A DNA stretch of 12,987 bases. It comes from Desulfobacteraceae bacterium (GTDB lineage: Bacteria > Desulfobacterota > Desulfobacteria > Desulfobacterales > BuS5). Below, piece after piece: positions 6,722-12,987 of this stretch. The notes beneath the pieces were generated by a model. The model was not told the origin of the DNA. It ran no database searches and saw nothing but the letters and a program-made list of their open reading frames with translations. Within the stretch, counting starts at the first letter, position 1. Every line of letters begins with the position of its first letter. A program made the position numbers and the translations under genes. The stretch spans positions 1 through 12,987 of the forward strand of contig DAOWMW010000012.1 of assembly GCA_030642865.1 (NCBI GenBank), given 5' to 3'.

Positions 6722-6751
6722 TTTAAATCAGTAAAATAGTTTTTTTGTAAA
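6722..6751 (-). promoter_or_regulatory. Possible promoter for hppA
   Basis: On the minus strand TTTACA (6746-6751), 18-bp spacer, TTTAAA (6722-6727) in the pth-hppA spacer. Both hexamers are imperfect and the spacer is AT-rich, where chance matches are common. Confidence 0.28.
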
Positions 6752-6811
6752 TTAAATTTTTATTCCCGACTCCATAATAAATTAACCATTTCGGCATGTA
6801 GAGCGACCAAA

Positions 6812-7399
6812 TTAAAAATCAGTTCTTCCGTTAAAACTGTTCATTGCAGCATCAACCCCGGCAGAGAAAATTGAGATAATAACCTCTTTTGACCTGGCAA
6901 CGGCTTTTTCAACAATCGGTTTTTCTTGTGGGGAAAATTTTCCCAAAACATAGCCTGCAGCATCATAATGAAGTTTAGCACGTCCAATTCCAAAGCGGAG
7001 CCGACAAAATTCTTTACTTCCCAATGAAGCAATTAATGATCTTAATCCTTTGTGTCCGCCATCCCCTCCTTTTTTTTTAATTTTAAGTTTTCCAATATCT
7101 ATATCCATATCGTCGTGGACGATCAAAATATGTTTTGTCTCTATTTTAAAATATTTTGCAAGGCTGAAAACAGGATAACCACTTTTATTCATAAAAGCCA
7201 TGGGCTTTACAATAATAATTTTTTTCCCCGCAATAATTCCTGTTCCGTAGTTTGCATTAAATTTGGTTTTGCTTATTTCCATGGAGCAGGAAGAGGCAAT
7301 ATGATCAATAACCATGAATCCTGCATTATGCCTGGTCGACAAATAAGCCTTTCCAGGGTTTCCCAGCCCTGCCAGAAGATAGGTAGTTTGTTCAGCCAT
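6812..7399 (-). CDS. pth: Peptidyl-tRNA hydrolase
   Basis: 195 aa, the standard bacterial Pth length. The enzyme frees tRNAs from peptidyl-tRNAs that drop off ribosomes, in the cytoplasm. Signature GLGNPGKAY (11-19) is followed by TRHNAGF (22-28) with catalytic His24. KPMAFMNKSG (65-74) contains the conserved Asn71, HDDMDI (95-100) the Asp equivalent to E. coli Asp93, and GGDGGHKGLRSLI (111-123) the substrate loop. In that loop Lys117 stands where E. coli has Asn114, a substitution I believe also occurs in other bacterial homologues. The ATG at 7397-7399 has no clear Shine-Dalgarno. rplY ends 57 bp upstream, and an rplY-pth pair is a common bacterial arrangement, so co-transcription is likely. 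hppA begins 163 bp downstream with no terminator evident between. Confidence 0.96.
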   Translation of the reverse strand: MAEQTTYLLAGLGNPGKAYLSTRHNAGFMVIDHIASSCSMEISKTKFNANYGTGIIAGKKIIIVKPMAFMNKSGYPVFSLAKYFKIETKHILIVHDDMDIDIGKLKIKKKGGDGGHKGLRSLIASLGSKEFCRLRFGIGRAKLHYDAAGYVLGKFSPQEKPIVEKAVARSKEVIISIFSAGVDAAMNSFNGRTDF

Positions 7400-7420
7400 G
7401 AATCATTTTACAGATTTTTA

Positions 7421-7442
7421 GCCCCGGGAAAAAAGCCCTGGG
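7421..7442 (-). terminator. Weak hairpin in the rplY-pth spacer
   Basis: Arms CCCAGGG and CCCGGGG (one mismatch) surround a CTTTTTT loop on the minus strand, followed by CTAAAAATC. There is no U-tract, so it is at most an attenuator or a processing or stability element inside the rplY-pth transcript. Confidence 0.25.
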
Positions 7443-7456
7443 AATAAAGAAAAAAT

Positions 7457-8110
7457 TTATTTTTCTGCATCGGTATCAGCACCTTCTTCTTCACCTTCTT
7501 CACCTTCTTCTTCACCCTCTTCTTCACCTTCTATTTCTTCCACTTCTACCTTCGGAGCAACTACTGTAAGAACGGTGAAGTTGACATCAGCAGGGATCTC
7601 AACATCCCCTTCAAGCTCGATATCTTCAACATGAACAGAATCACCAATATCAAAATCAGTGACATCAATCTCAATGGCATTGGGAATTTCCCCAGGAAAG
7701 CATAACACTTCAAGCTCACGCCTTATTATTTGCAGAAGGCCGCCAGCCTCAACCCCTTTTGATTTGCCTTTTGTCAGGACAGGAATATTAACTTTTATTT
7801 TTCTGTCCATTGAAATTTCATAAAAATCTAAATGCCTCAGGTTTTCAGAAACAGGATCTCTTAGTACTTCCTTGATCATAGTGGATACCACGGAAGGCTG
7901 GTAACCATCAATTTGCAGATTAACCAGAAGCTGCCCAATCCTGCCTGCTCTTAAAGTTTGCTCCAGATCAGCCACATTAACAGAAAGTAAAACCGAATCA
8001 GTATCTGGCCCATAAAGAATTGCAGGAATTTTCCCCTTCTGTCTTAATACACGGGCTGGGCCCTTCCCCGTTGTTGTTCTAATATTGGCTTTAAGCTCAA
8101 TTGAGTCCAA
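7457..8110 (-). CDS. rplY: 50S ribosomal protein L25 (Ctc/TL5 long form)
   Basis: 217 aa, the long two-domain form of L25, which binds 5S rRNA in the large subunit. The N-terminal RNA-binding barrel (about 1-95) carries GKGPARVLRQKGKIPAILYG (15-34) and DPVSENLRHLDF (85-96). The TL5-type C-terminal domain (about 104-190) contains PVLTKGKSKGVEAGGLL (110-126) and HVEDIELEGDVEIPADV. A low-complexity acidic tail (189-210, mostly E and G) and ADTDAEK follow; tails of this kind are common in long-form L25. The start is a TTG at 8108-8110 with a strong AGGAGGAG at 8117-8124, six bases away; the resulting MDSIELKA is the normal N-terminus. prs lies 123 bp upstream and pth 57 bp downstream. Confidence 0.95.
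   Translation of the reverse strand: MDSIELKANIRTTTGKGPARVLRQKGKIPAILYGPDTDSVLLSVNVADLEQTLRAGRIGQLLVNLQIDGYQPSVVSTMIKEVLRDPVSENLRHLDFYEISMDRKIKVNIPVLTKGKSKGVEAGGLLQIIRRELEVLCFPGEIPNAIEIDVTDFDIGDSVHVEDIELEGDVEIPADVNFTVLTVVAPKVEVEEIEGEEEGEEEGEEGEEEGADTDAEK
7481..7545. repeat. GAA/GGTGAA-type microsatellite in the rplY tail
   Basis: Irregular repeats of TTCTTC and TTCACC units on the plus strand encode the Glu/Gly tail of L25 on the minus strand. Slippage in multiples of three would change tail length without breaking the frame. Confidence 0.7.
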
Positions 8111-8233
8111 AAATAACTCCTCCTATTTCCCCTATACAGCTTTTAATAAAAAATTTAACAAAGGCCGCGGCAGTGCTCATTAATCCCAGGGGCTGGCCAT
8201 GGCCTTGAATTTTCATATTTTAACCCGAAAAGT
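8111..8233. other. prs-rplY spacer with inverted repeats
   Basis: Contains the 10-bp palindrome GGCCATGGCC (near 8195-8204) and a longer-range pairing of CAAGGCC with GGCCTTTG around it on the minus strand, followed by AT-rich sequence and the rplY ribosome binding site. It may be a partial terminator after prs or leader structure of the rplY message; the sequence does not decide. Confidence 0.3.
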
Positions 8234-9172
8234 CTACACAAAAAGTGATGTAACAGAATCACCGTTATAACAGCGGATTATAGCTTCTCCCACCAGAGCA
8301 GATATGGTCAAAACTTTTATTTTATCGCAGGCTTTAGCCTCATTACTCAAAGGTATGGTATCTGAAACAATAAGACTTTTCAAGTTTGAATCCCGAACCC
8401 TTTGAATCGAAGGGCCCGATAAAACAGGGTGGGAACAAAAAGCGTGCGCTTCCCTGGCGCCATTATTAATCAAGGCGGTTGCCGCCTCGGTCAATGTGCC
8501 TGCTGTATCCACCATATCATCAAAAATAATCGCGATCTTTCCTTTTACATTGCCCACTACAGCCATAGCCCTGGCTACGTTGGGAGCTTCCCTCCGTTTA
8601 TCGATAATAGCAAGATCTGCATGGAGACGTTTGGCAAATGCCCTGGCCCTTTCAGCCCCCCCCGCGTCCGGAGATACCACAACAATATCGCCCGGAAAAT
8701 TCTTTTTTATATAATCTATGGAAACTGGAGTTGCAAAGAGATTGTCAACGGGGATATTGAAAAACCCTTGTATCTGACCTGCGTGTAAATCCATTGTTAT
8801 TAATCTGTCAGCACCGGAAACCGTTAATAAATCAGCCACCACCTTAGCACTGATGGGAACACGGGGTGCTACCTTTTTATCCTGTCTTGCATACCCATAA
8901 TATGGAATAACTGCATTGATCCTGCGCACCGATGACCTTTTGAAAGCATCAATCATCAGAAGAAGTTCAACAAGGTTGTCATTAACAGGAGAACAGGTTG
9001 ACTGAATTACAAAAACATCTTTTGCTCTGACATTTTCATTAATCTCGATCTGGATTTCACCATCGCTAAATGTTTTAACTTTTGCATTGCCTAGGGGCAA
9101 ATCAAGGTAATCGCAAATTTTTTTGGCCAAAGAAAGATTTGAGTTGCCCGAAAATATTGCTATATCGTTCAT
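8234..9172 (-). CDS. prs: Ribose-phosphate pyrophosphokinase (PRPP synthase)
   Basis: 312 aa, class I PRPP synthase length. It makes 5-phosphoribosyl 1-diphosphate from ribose 5-phosphate and ATP for nucleotide, His and Trp synthesis, in the cytoplasm. Visible motifs: [15 protein letters not shown] (35-49), [10 protein letters not shown] (91-100, ATP-binding), [12 protein letters not shown] (127-138, with His130), [12 protein letters not shown] (166-177), the flexible loop DKRRE (191-195), and the PRPP loop DDMVDTAGT (218-226). The ATG at 9170-9172 has only a weak GGTAAG upstream; no nearer family-compatible start exists since [10 protein letters not shown] is the normal beginning. It precedes rplY and pth in an order frequent among bacteria. 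The upstream spacer carries repeats R2, R3 and R4 and a possible promoter. Confidence 0.96.
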   Translation of the reverse strand: MNDIAIFSGNSNLSLAKKICDYLDLPLGNAKVKTFSDGEIQIEINENVRAKDVFVIQSTCSPVNDNLVELLLMIDAFKRSSVRRINAVIPYYGYARQDKKVAPRVPISAKVVADLLTVSGADRLITMDLHAGQIQGFFNIPVDNLFATPVSIDYIKKNFPGDIVVVSPDAGGAERARAFAKRLHADLAIIDKRREAPNVARAMAVVGNVKGKIAIIFDDMVDTAGTLTEAATALINNGAREAHAFCSHPVLSGPSIQRVRDSNLKSLIVSDTIPLSNEAKACDKIKVLTISALVGEAIIRCYNGDSVTSLFV

Positions 9173-9191
9173 TACTTACCATCGTGAAATA

Positions 9192-9220
9192 TATATAGAT
9201 CGTCAGATAAAGAATTTCAC
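9192..9220 (-). promoter_or_regulatory. Possible promoter for prs
   Basis: On the minus strand GTGAAA (9215-9220), 17-bp spacer, TATATA (9192-9197), giving a very short leader before the prs ATG. Hexamers match four of six each and the region is AT-rich. Confidence 0.33.
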
Positions 9221-9245
9221 TCCGTTATCAGTGGGAGATATACGA

Positions 9246-9280
9246 TTAGTACCTTACTCGTGAAACCTTGTTATAAAAAC
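9246..9280 (+). repeat. R4 short repeat, copy 2
   Basis: TTAGTACCTTACTCGTGAAA then TTATAAAAA, matching 3314-3350 at roughly four of five positions over 35 bp. It lies in the prs-tRNA spacer next to R3 and R2. Confidence 0.5.
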
Positions 9281-9317
9281 AAAAAAATTAGAATTTGGTA
9301 TTATCTCCTGCCTCTAT

Positions 9318-9366
9318 CCTTGTGCCAATTTTTAAAATTGGGTAATTATCTGACAAGCCATAGTAC
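9318..9366 (+). repeat. R3 hairpin repeat, copy 3
   Basis: Begins CCTTGTG, then a perfect 17-nt hairpin CCAATTTTTAAAATTGG (9325-9341), then GGTAATTATCTGACAAGCC. It matches the inverted copy at 3771-3818 over about 40 bp and the truncated copy at 1-40. It directly abuts repeat R2. Confidence 0.7.
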
Positions 9367-9368
9367 TT

Positions 9369-9399
9369 AGGATCGTGAATTTATTTCATCCACAATCCT
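9369..9399. repeat. R2 imperfect palindrome, copy 3 (inverted)
   Basis: AGGATCGTGAATTT at one end and CATCCACAATCCT at the other. This is the inverted form of copies at 149-179 and 692-723. With copy 2 it also shares the flanks TTAATTA and TAAGTACTA-like, so the repeated unit extends to over 40 bp for these two. Confidence 0.8.
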
Positions 9400-9460
9400 T
9401 AATTAGTAAAAATCCGGGCGAAAAATTTGCCAGGGTCATTTTGTTAACAAACTTTATTGT

Positions 9461-9535
9461 TGGCTGGGGCGGGAGGATTCGAACCTCCGAATGCAGGAAC
9501 CAAAATCCTGTGTCTTGCCGCTTGACGACGCCCCA
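9461..9535 (-). tRNA. tRNA-Gln (anticodon TTG)
   Basis: 75 nt on the minus strand including an encoded 3' CCA. The acceptor stem TGGGGCG pairs with CGCCCCA. The anticodon stem CAGGA/TCCTG encloses TTTTGGT with anticodon TTG (9501-9503), reading CAA and, by wobble, CAG. The T arm GGAGG-TTCGAAT-CCTCC is canonical, and a D arm is present. It lies between ispE and prs. No terminator is evident after it. Confidence 0.97.
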
Positions 9536-9555
9536 GAATATAATCCGAACAAAAT

Positions 9556-9583
9556 ATTAAAATAATATTTCAAAGCTTGACAA
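9556..9583 (-). promoter_or_regulatory. Likely promoter for tRNA-Gln
   Basis: On the minus strand TTGTCA (9578-9583), 16-bp spacer, TTTAAT (9556-9561), each matching five of six consensus bases. A start about seven bases on would give a leader of roughly a dozen nucleotides before the mature tRNA. It lies just after the ispE stop. Confidence 0.5.
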
Positions 9584-9594
9584 AATTTACAAAA

Positions 9595-10479
9595 TCAAAC
9601 CAAAAGCTGAGCAGCAAATACCTGCCAGCCCGAACATTTTAAAAAATGATGCTTTGCTTTTTTTATAGCATCAAAATCAGAAAAAAGTCCAAAAACTGCA
9701 CTTCCGCTCCCGGTCATAAGAGCTTTTGCTGCTCCATTTGCTAAAAGAGCATTTTTTATATGACCAATTTCAGGATACTTTAATAGTGTTACTCTCTCCA
9801 AATCATTAACCAGCTCAGTACGGGGGTCAAGAAGGGATTTTATCGTATGGCAATTTAAGGTATCATTTTTAACTTTTTTTTTGGAATTTGTCAATCCCAA
9901 ATCAAAATCTTTATAGCTCATAGAGGTTGTAATGCTGAAACCAGGATAAATTATCAGGGCATAAATTTGGCCTATACCGTTATAAGCTATAAGCTTTTCA
10001 CCTGTTCCAGTTACAATTGCAGGTTTTTGAAAAATAAAAAAAGGTACATCAGAGCCAATAGAGGCTCCCATGGAAATAAGATCATCCAGAGCAAAGGGAG
10101 AACCATAATATTGGTTTAAAAACAGAAGCACAGACGCAGCATTACTGCTCCCCCCCCCAAGTCCAGCACCCACAGGAATCTTTTTTTCCAATCTTATTTC
10201 AAAATTCCCGGCCTGTCCTAACCTGGTCATAAAAAGTTCAGCCGCCAAAAAAACCAGATTTGTTTCGTCATCAGGGACAAGGGGGTGATCAGAAAAAATC
10301 CTCAATTTTTCAGCACCAAAGGAGAAAAAAAGGATATCATACAATCCTACTCCGCACATCAGAGAGATAAGGGTATGATATCCATTCCGCCTTTTTCCTG
10401 TTATATGTAAAAAAAGATTGATCTTTGCGGGGGAAAGGATTTTATAATTTAAGCTTTTTATGATTGCGGCTTCACCCAA
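9595..10479 (-). CDS. ispE: 4-diphosphocytidyl-2-C-methyl-D-erythritol kinase
   Basis: 294 aa, near the family norm. IspE phosphorylates CDP-ME with ATP in the MEP isoprenoid pathway; cytoplasmic GHMP kinase fold. Motif 1 SPAKINLFLHI (16-26) carries catalytic Lys19. The ATP loop PVGAGLGGGSSNAA (102-115) is intact, GSDVPFF (142-148) holds catalytic Asp144, and motif 3 MTGSGSAVFG (255-264) is present. No ATG fits: the best start is a TTG at 10477-10479, five bases after the stop of the DUF1844 gene, giving a short extension before SPAK. No Shine-Dalgarno is seen, so translational coupling to the upstream gene is likely. Other MEP genes are not in the window. tRNA-Gln follows 59 bp downstream. 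Confidence 0.94.
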   Translation of the reverse strand: MGEAAIIKSLNYKILSPAKINLFLHITGKRRNGYHTLISLMCGVGLYDILFFSFGAEKLRIFSDHPLVPDDETNLVFLAAELFMTRLGQAGNFEIRLEKKIPVGAGLGGGSSNAASVLLFLNQYYGSPFALDDLISMGASIGSDVPFFIFQKPAIVTGTGEKLIAYNGIGQIYALIIYPGFSITTSMSYKDFDLGLTNSKKKVKNDTLNCHTIKSLLDPRTELVNDLERVTLLKYPEIGHIKNALLANGAAKALMTGSGSAVFGLFSDFDAIKKAKHHFLKCSGWQVFAAQLLV

Positions 10480-10484
10480 AGGAA

Positions 10485-10796
10485 TTACCCGGCCTGTTTT
10501 ACATAAGCCAACCTCAAATTATAAAGAATATCTTCGAGCATTTTATCTTCTTCCCGGGTTAGATTCCCTTTTGTCTTCTCTTGCAGCATGGCAAGAATAT
10601 TAATAGTCTGATTTCCCATATCAAGATTCTTGTTTTTTTCACCGGCAACAGGATCATCAATTAAGCCCAGGCTCGCCAGGGCAGATGCATTCAAAGAGAG
10701 GATAAAGGTAGAAAAATTAATTTCAGGAAATTCGGTCCTGATTTCAGTCTTTTTTTCATTATCTTTCAGTACAAAGCCTTTTTTTTCAGATTTCAT
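10485..10796 (-). CDS. DUF1844 domain protein
   Basis: 103 aa, cytoplasmic, function unknown. Residues about 26-100 match my recollection of the DUF1844 family: NFSTFILSLNASALASLGL (27-45), then NLDMGNQTINILAMLQEKTK (57-76) and GNLTREEDKMLEDILYNLRLAY. The N-terminal 25 residues are a charged, Lys/Glu-rich linker. The helical pattern suggests an all-alpha domain. The ATG at 10794-10796 has AGAGG at 10801-10805. ispE starts five bases after its stop, so the two are almost certainly co-transcribed and perhaps translationally coupled. The context gives no firm role; a link to isoprenoid synthesis would be speculation. No convincing promoter is seen; a hairpin lies 40-75 bp upstream. Confidence 0.88.
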   Translation of the reverse strand: MKSEKKGFVLKDNEKKTEIRTEFPEINFSTFILSLNASALASLGLIDDPVAGEKNKNLDMGNQTINILAMLQEKTKGNLTREEDKMLEDILYNLRLAYVKQAG

Positions 10797-10835
10797 AAGC
10801 CCTCTGACAAAATATGTGAAGTGAAAAACAGGTGT

Positions 10836-10869
10836 AACTATTCAGTATCTTTAAAATAGATGAATAGTT
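10836..10869 (-). promoter_or_regulatory. AU-rich hairpin in the serA-DUF1844 spacer
   Basis: Perfect 9-bp arms AACTATTCA (10836-10844) and TGAATAGTT (10861-10869). An inner ATCT/AGAT pairing can extend the stem if the outer arm is read as 8 bp with a small bulge. It lies 87-120 bp past the serA stop. On the minus strand a GTTTTTC follows a few bases later, so it could end the serA transcript, or serve as an operator for the DUF1844-ispE unit. Confidence 0.45.
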
Positions 10870-10955
10870 GCGTAGATATTTCAGGCTGTGCAATATCCCC
10901 GCTTTTCCTAATAGTCTTCAACCTTTTGTCTATCCATCTGAGTTATAATAGCTTT

Positions 10956-12536
10956 TTATAATTCAAGCACCGTTACATCCTTTATTAAGGGCATTGCCTG
11001 TAACTGTTGCTGCACTGCCTCAGGGATTGTCACATCAGTTCTGAGAAAAATAATATTTCGTTCTCCATCTTCCGCCTGGCCCACATGCATCCTTCCTATA
11101 TTTATGGCATGCTCCCCGAGTATTGAACCGATGCATCCAATTGCTCCAGGTTTATCAACATTATGTATTACTACAAGGTGCCCATGGGGAATCAATTCCA
11201 GTCTGAATTTATTGATTTTTACTATTCTGGGATCCTTTTTACCATAAATTGTTCCGGCAACATTGCTATCCATCTTAATGGTGACAACCTTAACATTGAT
11301 CAGGTTTATATAATCTTCAGTTTCTGCAGTTGAAGTTTCTATAACCTTTATTCCTCTTTCCTTTGCAATGAAATTTGCATTAACAAAATTTACATCATCT
11401 AATACAGCAGGAGTCAAAAGCCCTTTTAAGACAGCAGTTGTGACAGGGGACATGTCCAGTCCCTGAAAATCACCCATATATTCAATGAGGACTTCCTTTA
11501 CCGGGCCGGCAATAAGCTGTGCCTGAAGAGCTCCGATTTTTTCACCAAGGGACAAAAACGGGCCGAGCCTGTCTAAAAGTTCACCTGTTACTGATGGTGC
11601 ATTAACTGCGTTTTCAATGGTTTCGGTTTTAAGAAAATTAATTATCTGACCGGCAACTGCAACAGCCACATTCGTCTGTGCCTCTTTTGTCGAAGCCCCA
11701 AGGTGTGGAGTACAGATAAATTTTTCATATTTCATAAGGGGAGAATCACCAGGGGGCTCAGTCTCAAAAACATCCAGTGCAGCTCCGGCAACTTTTCCTG
11801 ATTCTAAAGCATCGCAAAGGTCGGCTTCATTAACAATACCTCCTCGCGCACAATTCACCAGCATGACACCATCTTTCATCTTGTCAAAGGCATCTTTATT
11901 AACAAGATTTGCAGTATCTTTTGTTTTTGGGACATGAATTGTTATGTAATCGGCCTGGGAATACAATTTTTCAAGGGTCACATATTTAAAACCTTCCTTT
12001 TCAATACGTTCAGGAGTAACAAAGGGATCATAAACAACAACATTCATCTTAAGCCCCTTTGCCCTGTCTGCCACTATGGATCCTATCTTGCCGAACCCTA
12101 TGAGTCCCAGGATTTTATTAAAAACTTCCCTCCCCTGGAGCTTTTTTTTATCCCACCTTCCCGCCTTTAAAGAGGATGTTCCTTCGGGAATATTACGGGT
12201 TAAGGAAAATATCATAGCCAGGGCATGTTCCGCTGTGGTTATCACATTTCCGCCGGGTGTATTCATGACAACTACACCATGTTTTGTTGCAGCAGGTATA
12301 TCAACATTATCAAGGCCTATTCCAGCACGCCCCACAACCTTTAAATTAACAGCCGCCTCCAGGAGCTCTTCTGTAACTTTTGTAGCACTTCTGATTACCA
12401 GAGCGTGGTAGTCCCCTATTATCGATTTTAATTCATCCGCCGGCAAACCGGTCTTAACATCAACCTCGATCCCGTTTTCCTCTTCAAACATATCTATTCC
12501 GATTTGACCAAGATTATCACTTACAAGAACCTTCAT
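10956..12536 (-). CDS. serA: D-3-phosphoglycerate dehydrogenase
   Basis: 526 aa, the long PGDH type with an intervening (ASB) domain and a C-terminal ACT domain. It oxidises 3-phosphoglycerate with NAD+, the first step of serine synthesis, in the cytoplasm. Substrate-domain signature VGRAGIGLDNVDI (68-80); Rossmann motif GLIGFGKIG (144-152) with Asp170 as the likely NAD-ribose binder; catalytic Arg231 in NCARGGIVNE, Glu260 in DVFETEPP, His278 in TPHLGAST. The ASB domain covers about 315-440, and the ACT domain about 450-526 (HLVVIHNVDKPGAIGCIGSIL). The ACT domain implies possible serine feedback, as known in the family. The ATG at 12534-12536 has AAGGAA overlapping the mlaA end; the two genes are 3 bp apart and probably form one transcript. 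Confidence 0.96.
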   Translation of the reverse strand: MKVLVSDNLGQIGIDMFEEENGIEVDVKTGLPADELKSIIGDYHALVIRSATKVTEELLEAAVNLKVVGRAGIGLDNVDIPAATKHGVVVMNTPGGNVITTAEHALAMIFSLTRNIPEGTSSLKAGRWDKKKLQGREVFNKILGLIGFGKIGSIVADRAKGLKMNVVVYDPFVTPERIEKEGFKYVTLEKLYSQADYITIHVPKTKDTANLVNKDAFDKMKDGVMLVNCARGGIVNEADLCDALESGKVAGAALDVFETEPPGDSPLMKYEKFICTPHLGASTKEAQTNVAVAVAGQIINFLKTETIENAVNAPSVTGELLDRLGPFLSLGEKIGALQAQLIAGPVKEVLIEYMGDFQGLDMSPVTTAVLKGLLTPAVLDDVNFVNANFIAKERGIKVIETSTAETEDYINLINVKVVTIKMDSNVAGTIYGKKDPRIVKINKFRLELIPHGHLVVIHNVDKPGAIGCIGSILGEHAINIGRMHVGQAEDGERNIIFLRTDVTIPEAVQQQLQAMPLIKDVTVLEL

Positions 12537-12539
12537 TTG

Positions 12540-12987
12540 TTATTCCTTAATTTTTTCTTTTCTCATTTGAATATACGCATTACGAAGTGCTTTATAGGGA
12601 TCAAGGGCTGCATCTTTTAAAGACTCATAGTCTCCAATTTTAAAAGAGACATCATTAACCGTCCCAAGCCCTGATAAACCATAGACAAGTTCCTGTGAAT
12701 CTATGTAGGCAAGGGGAGTCAAAAACCAATCCCCAAAAATTCCCACGGAATCACGGAGTGTGGAGGGACCCAAAAGAGGCCAGACCACATAAAAGCCATT
12801 GCCAATTTTATAAAACCCGAGTGTCTGCCCAAAATCTTCCACAGACGGATTTCCCCAGGAATATTCGGCGGCAGGATTACAAACCCCAAGTACTCCCACT
12901 GTACTATTTATAACAAAACTCAGTAGTTCTATTCCCGCTTTTTGTACCTTCCCCTGTAAGGTTGCGTTTACAAATCGTACAGGCATA
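12540..12987 (-). CDS. mlaA: MlaA/VacJ lipoprotein, 5' part beyond the window
   Basis: 148 C-terminal residues visible; the frame is open at the right edge. The first visible Met (12984-12986) is internal: family members are about 230-280 aa and carry an N-terminal lipobox signal, which is outside. MlaA sits in the outer membrane and removes misplaced phospholipids from its outer leaflet, passing them to MlaC. Typical stretches: RFVNATLQGKVQKAG (4-18), FVINSTVGVLGVCNPAA (24-40), and FGQTLGFYKIGNGFYVVWPL followed by LGPSTLRDSVG (52-82). The tail ends in charged KEKIKE. It overlaps nothing but is 3 bp from serA, with the serA ribosome binding site lying at its 3' end. Other mla genes are not visible here. 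Confidence 0.93.
   Translation of the reverse strand, partial: MPVRFVNATLQGKVQKAGIELLSFVINSTVGVLGVCNPAAEYSWGNPSVEDFGQTLGFYKIGNGFYVVWPLLGPSTLRDSVGIFGDWFLTPLAYIDSQELVYGLSGLGTVNDVSFKIGDYESLKDAALDPYKALRNAYIQMRKEKIKE

Noticed and set aside
6841..7032. 63-codon minus-strand frame inside pth
   Set aside because: Overlaps pth in another frame with no independent support.
8130..8160. TTGTTA-N17-TGTATA promoter-like pair before rplY
   Set aside because: The transcription start would fall in the rplY ribosome binding site and the -10 match is poor.
9440..9451. Palindrome TTTGTTAACAAA after tRNA-Gln
   Set aside because: Too short and AT-only for a terminator, with no U-run; probably chance in AT-rich sequence.
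9375..9560. 61-codon plus-strand ORF
   Set aside because: Runs through repeat R2 and antisense across the tRNA-Gln gene; the apparent protein is the translated tRNA complement.
11934..12411. Plus-strand ORFs opposite serA
   Set aside because: Antisense shadows of the conserved dehydrogenase domain.
1..12987. CRISPR array, phage genes, toxin-antitoxin pair or defence module
   Set aside because: The repeats are dispersed and differ in orientation and spacing with no unique spacers of constant length, and all well-identified genes are housekeeping families.

Overview
The window is an AT-rich stretch of a bacterial chromosome in which every recognisable gene lies on the minus strand, so transcription runs from right to left. 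The gene content and order (mlaA, serA, a DUF1844 gene, ispE, tRNA-Gln, prs, rplY in the long Ctc/TL5 form, pth, hppA, carD, rluD), together with a class III CoA-transferase, suggest a Desulfobacterota ('deltaproteobacterial') anaerobe, perhaps a Desulfobacterales member. That assignment is inferred from family resemblance and synteny; no marker was searched.

Right part (12987 to 9461): the C-terminal part of an MlaA/VacJ outer-membrane lipid-asymmetry lipoprotein is followed after 3 nt by serA (first step of serine synthesis). A spacer with an AU-rich hairpin leads to a small DUF1844 protein and, 5 nt later, ispE (isoprenoid synthesis, TTG start). A tRNA-Gln(TTG) gene follows behind its own likely promoter.

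Centre (9460 to 3819): a repeat-rich spacer, then prs (PRPP synthase), rplY (ribosomal protein L25, TTG start, acidic repeat tail), pth (peptidyl-tRNA hydrolase), hppA (membrane pyrophosphatase, predicted K+-independent and H+-pumping) with a textbook terminator, and carD (RNA polymerase-binding regulator) with a good sigma70 promoter. PRPP synthesis, serine synthesis and translation all make PPi or depend on its removal, so a PPi-driven proton pump fits the neighbourhood functionally; any coupling is inference.

Left part (3818 to 1): rluD (23S rRNA pseudouridine synthase), a CaiB/BaiF CoA-transferase and one unrecognised 140-aa ORF, separated by spacers full of short repeats. Three are copies of one MITE-like element (73, 221 and 248 bp) with related terminal inverted repeats; two have exact 9-bp target duplications and one a 7/9 match. 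Three other short repeat families (a 31-32-bp imperfect palindrome, a 45-50-bp hairpin repeat, and a 35-bp repeat) recur in the same spacers.

I see no CRISPR array, phage module, defence island or toxin-antitoxin pair, and no clear undescribed multi-gene system. The genes are mainly housekeeping. The most noteworthy content is the non-autonomous mobile elements and repeats, and the orphan ORF lying between two direct copies of the palindrome.
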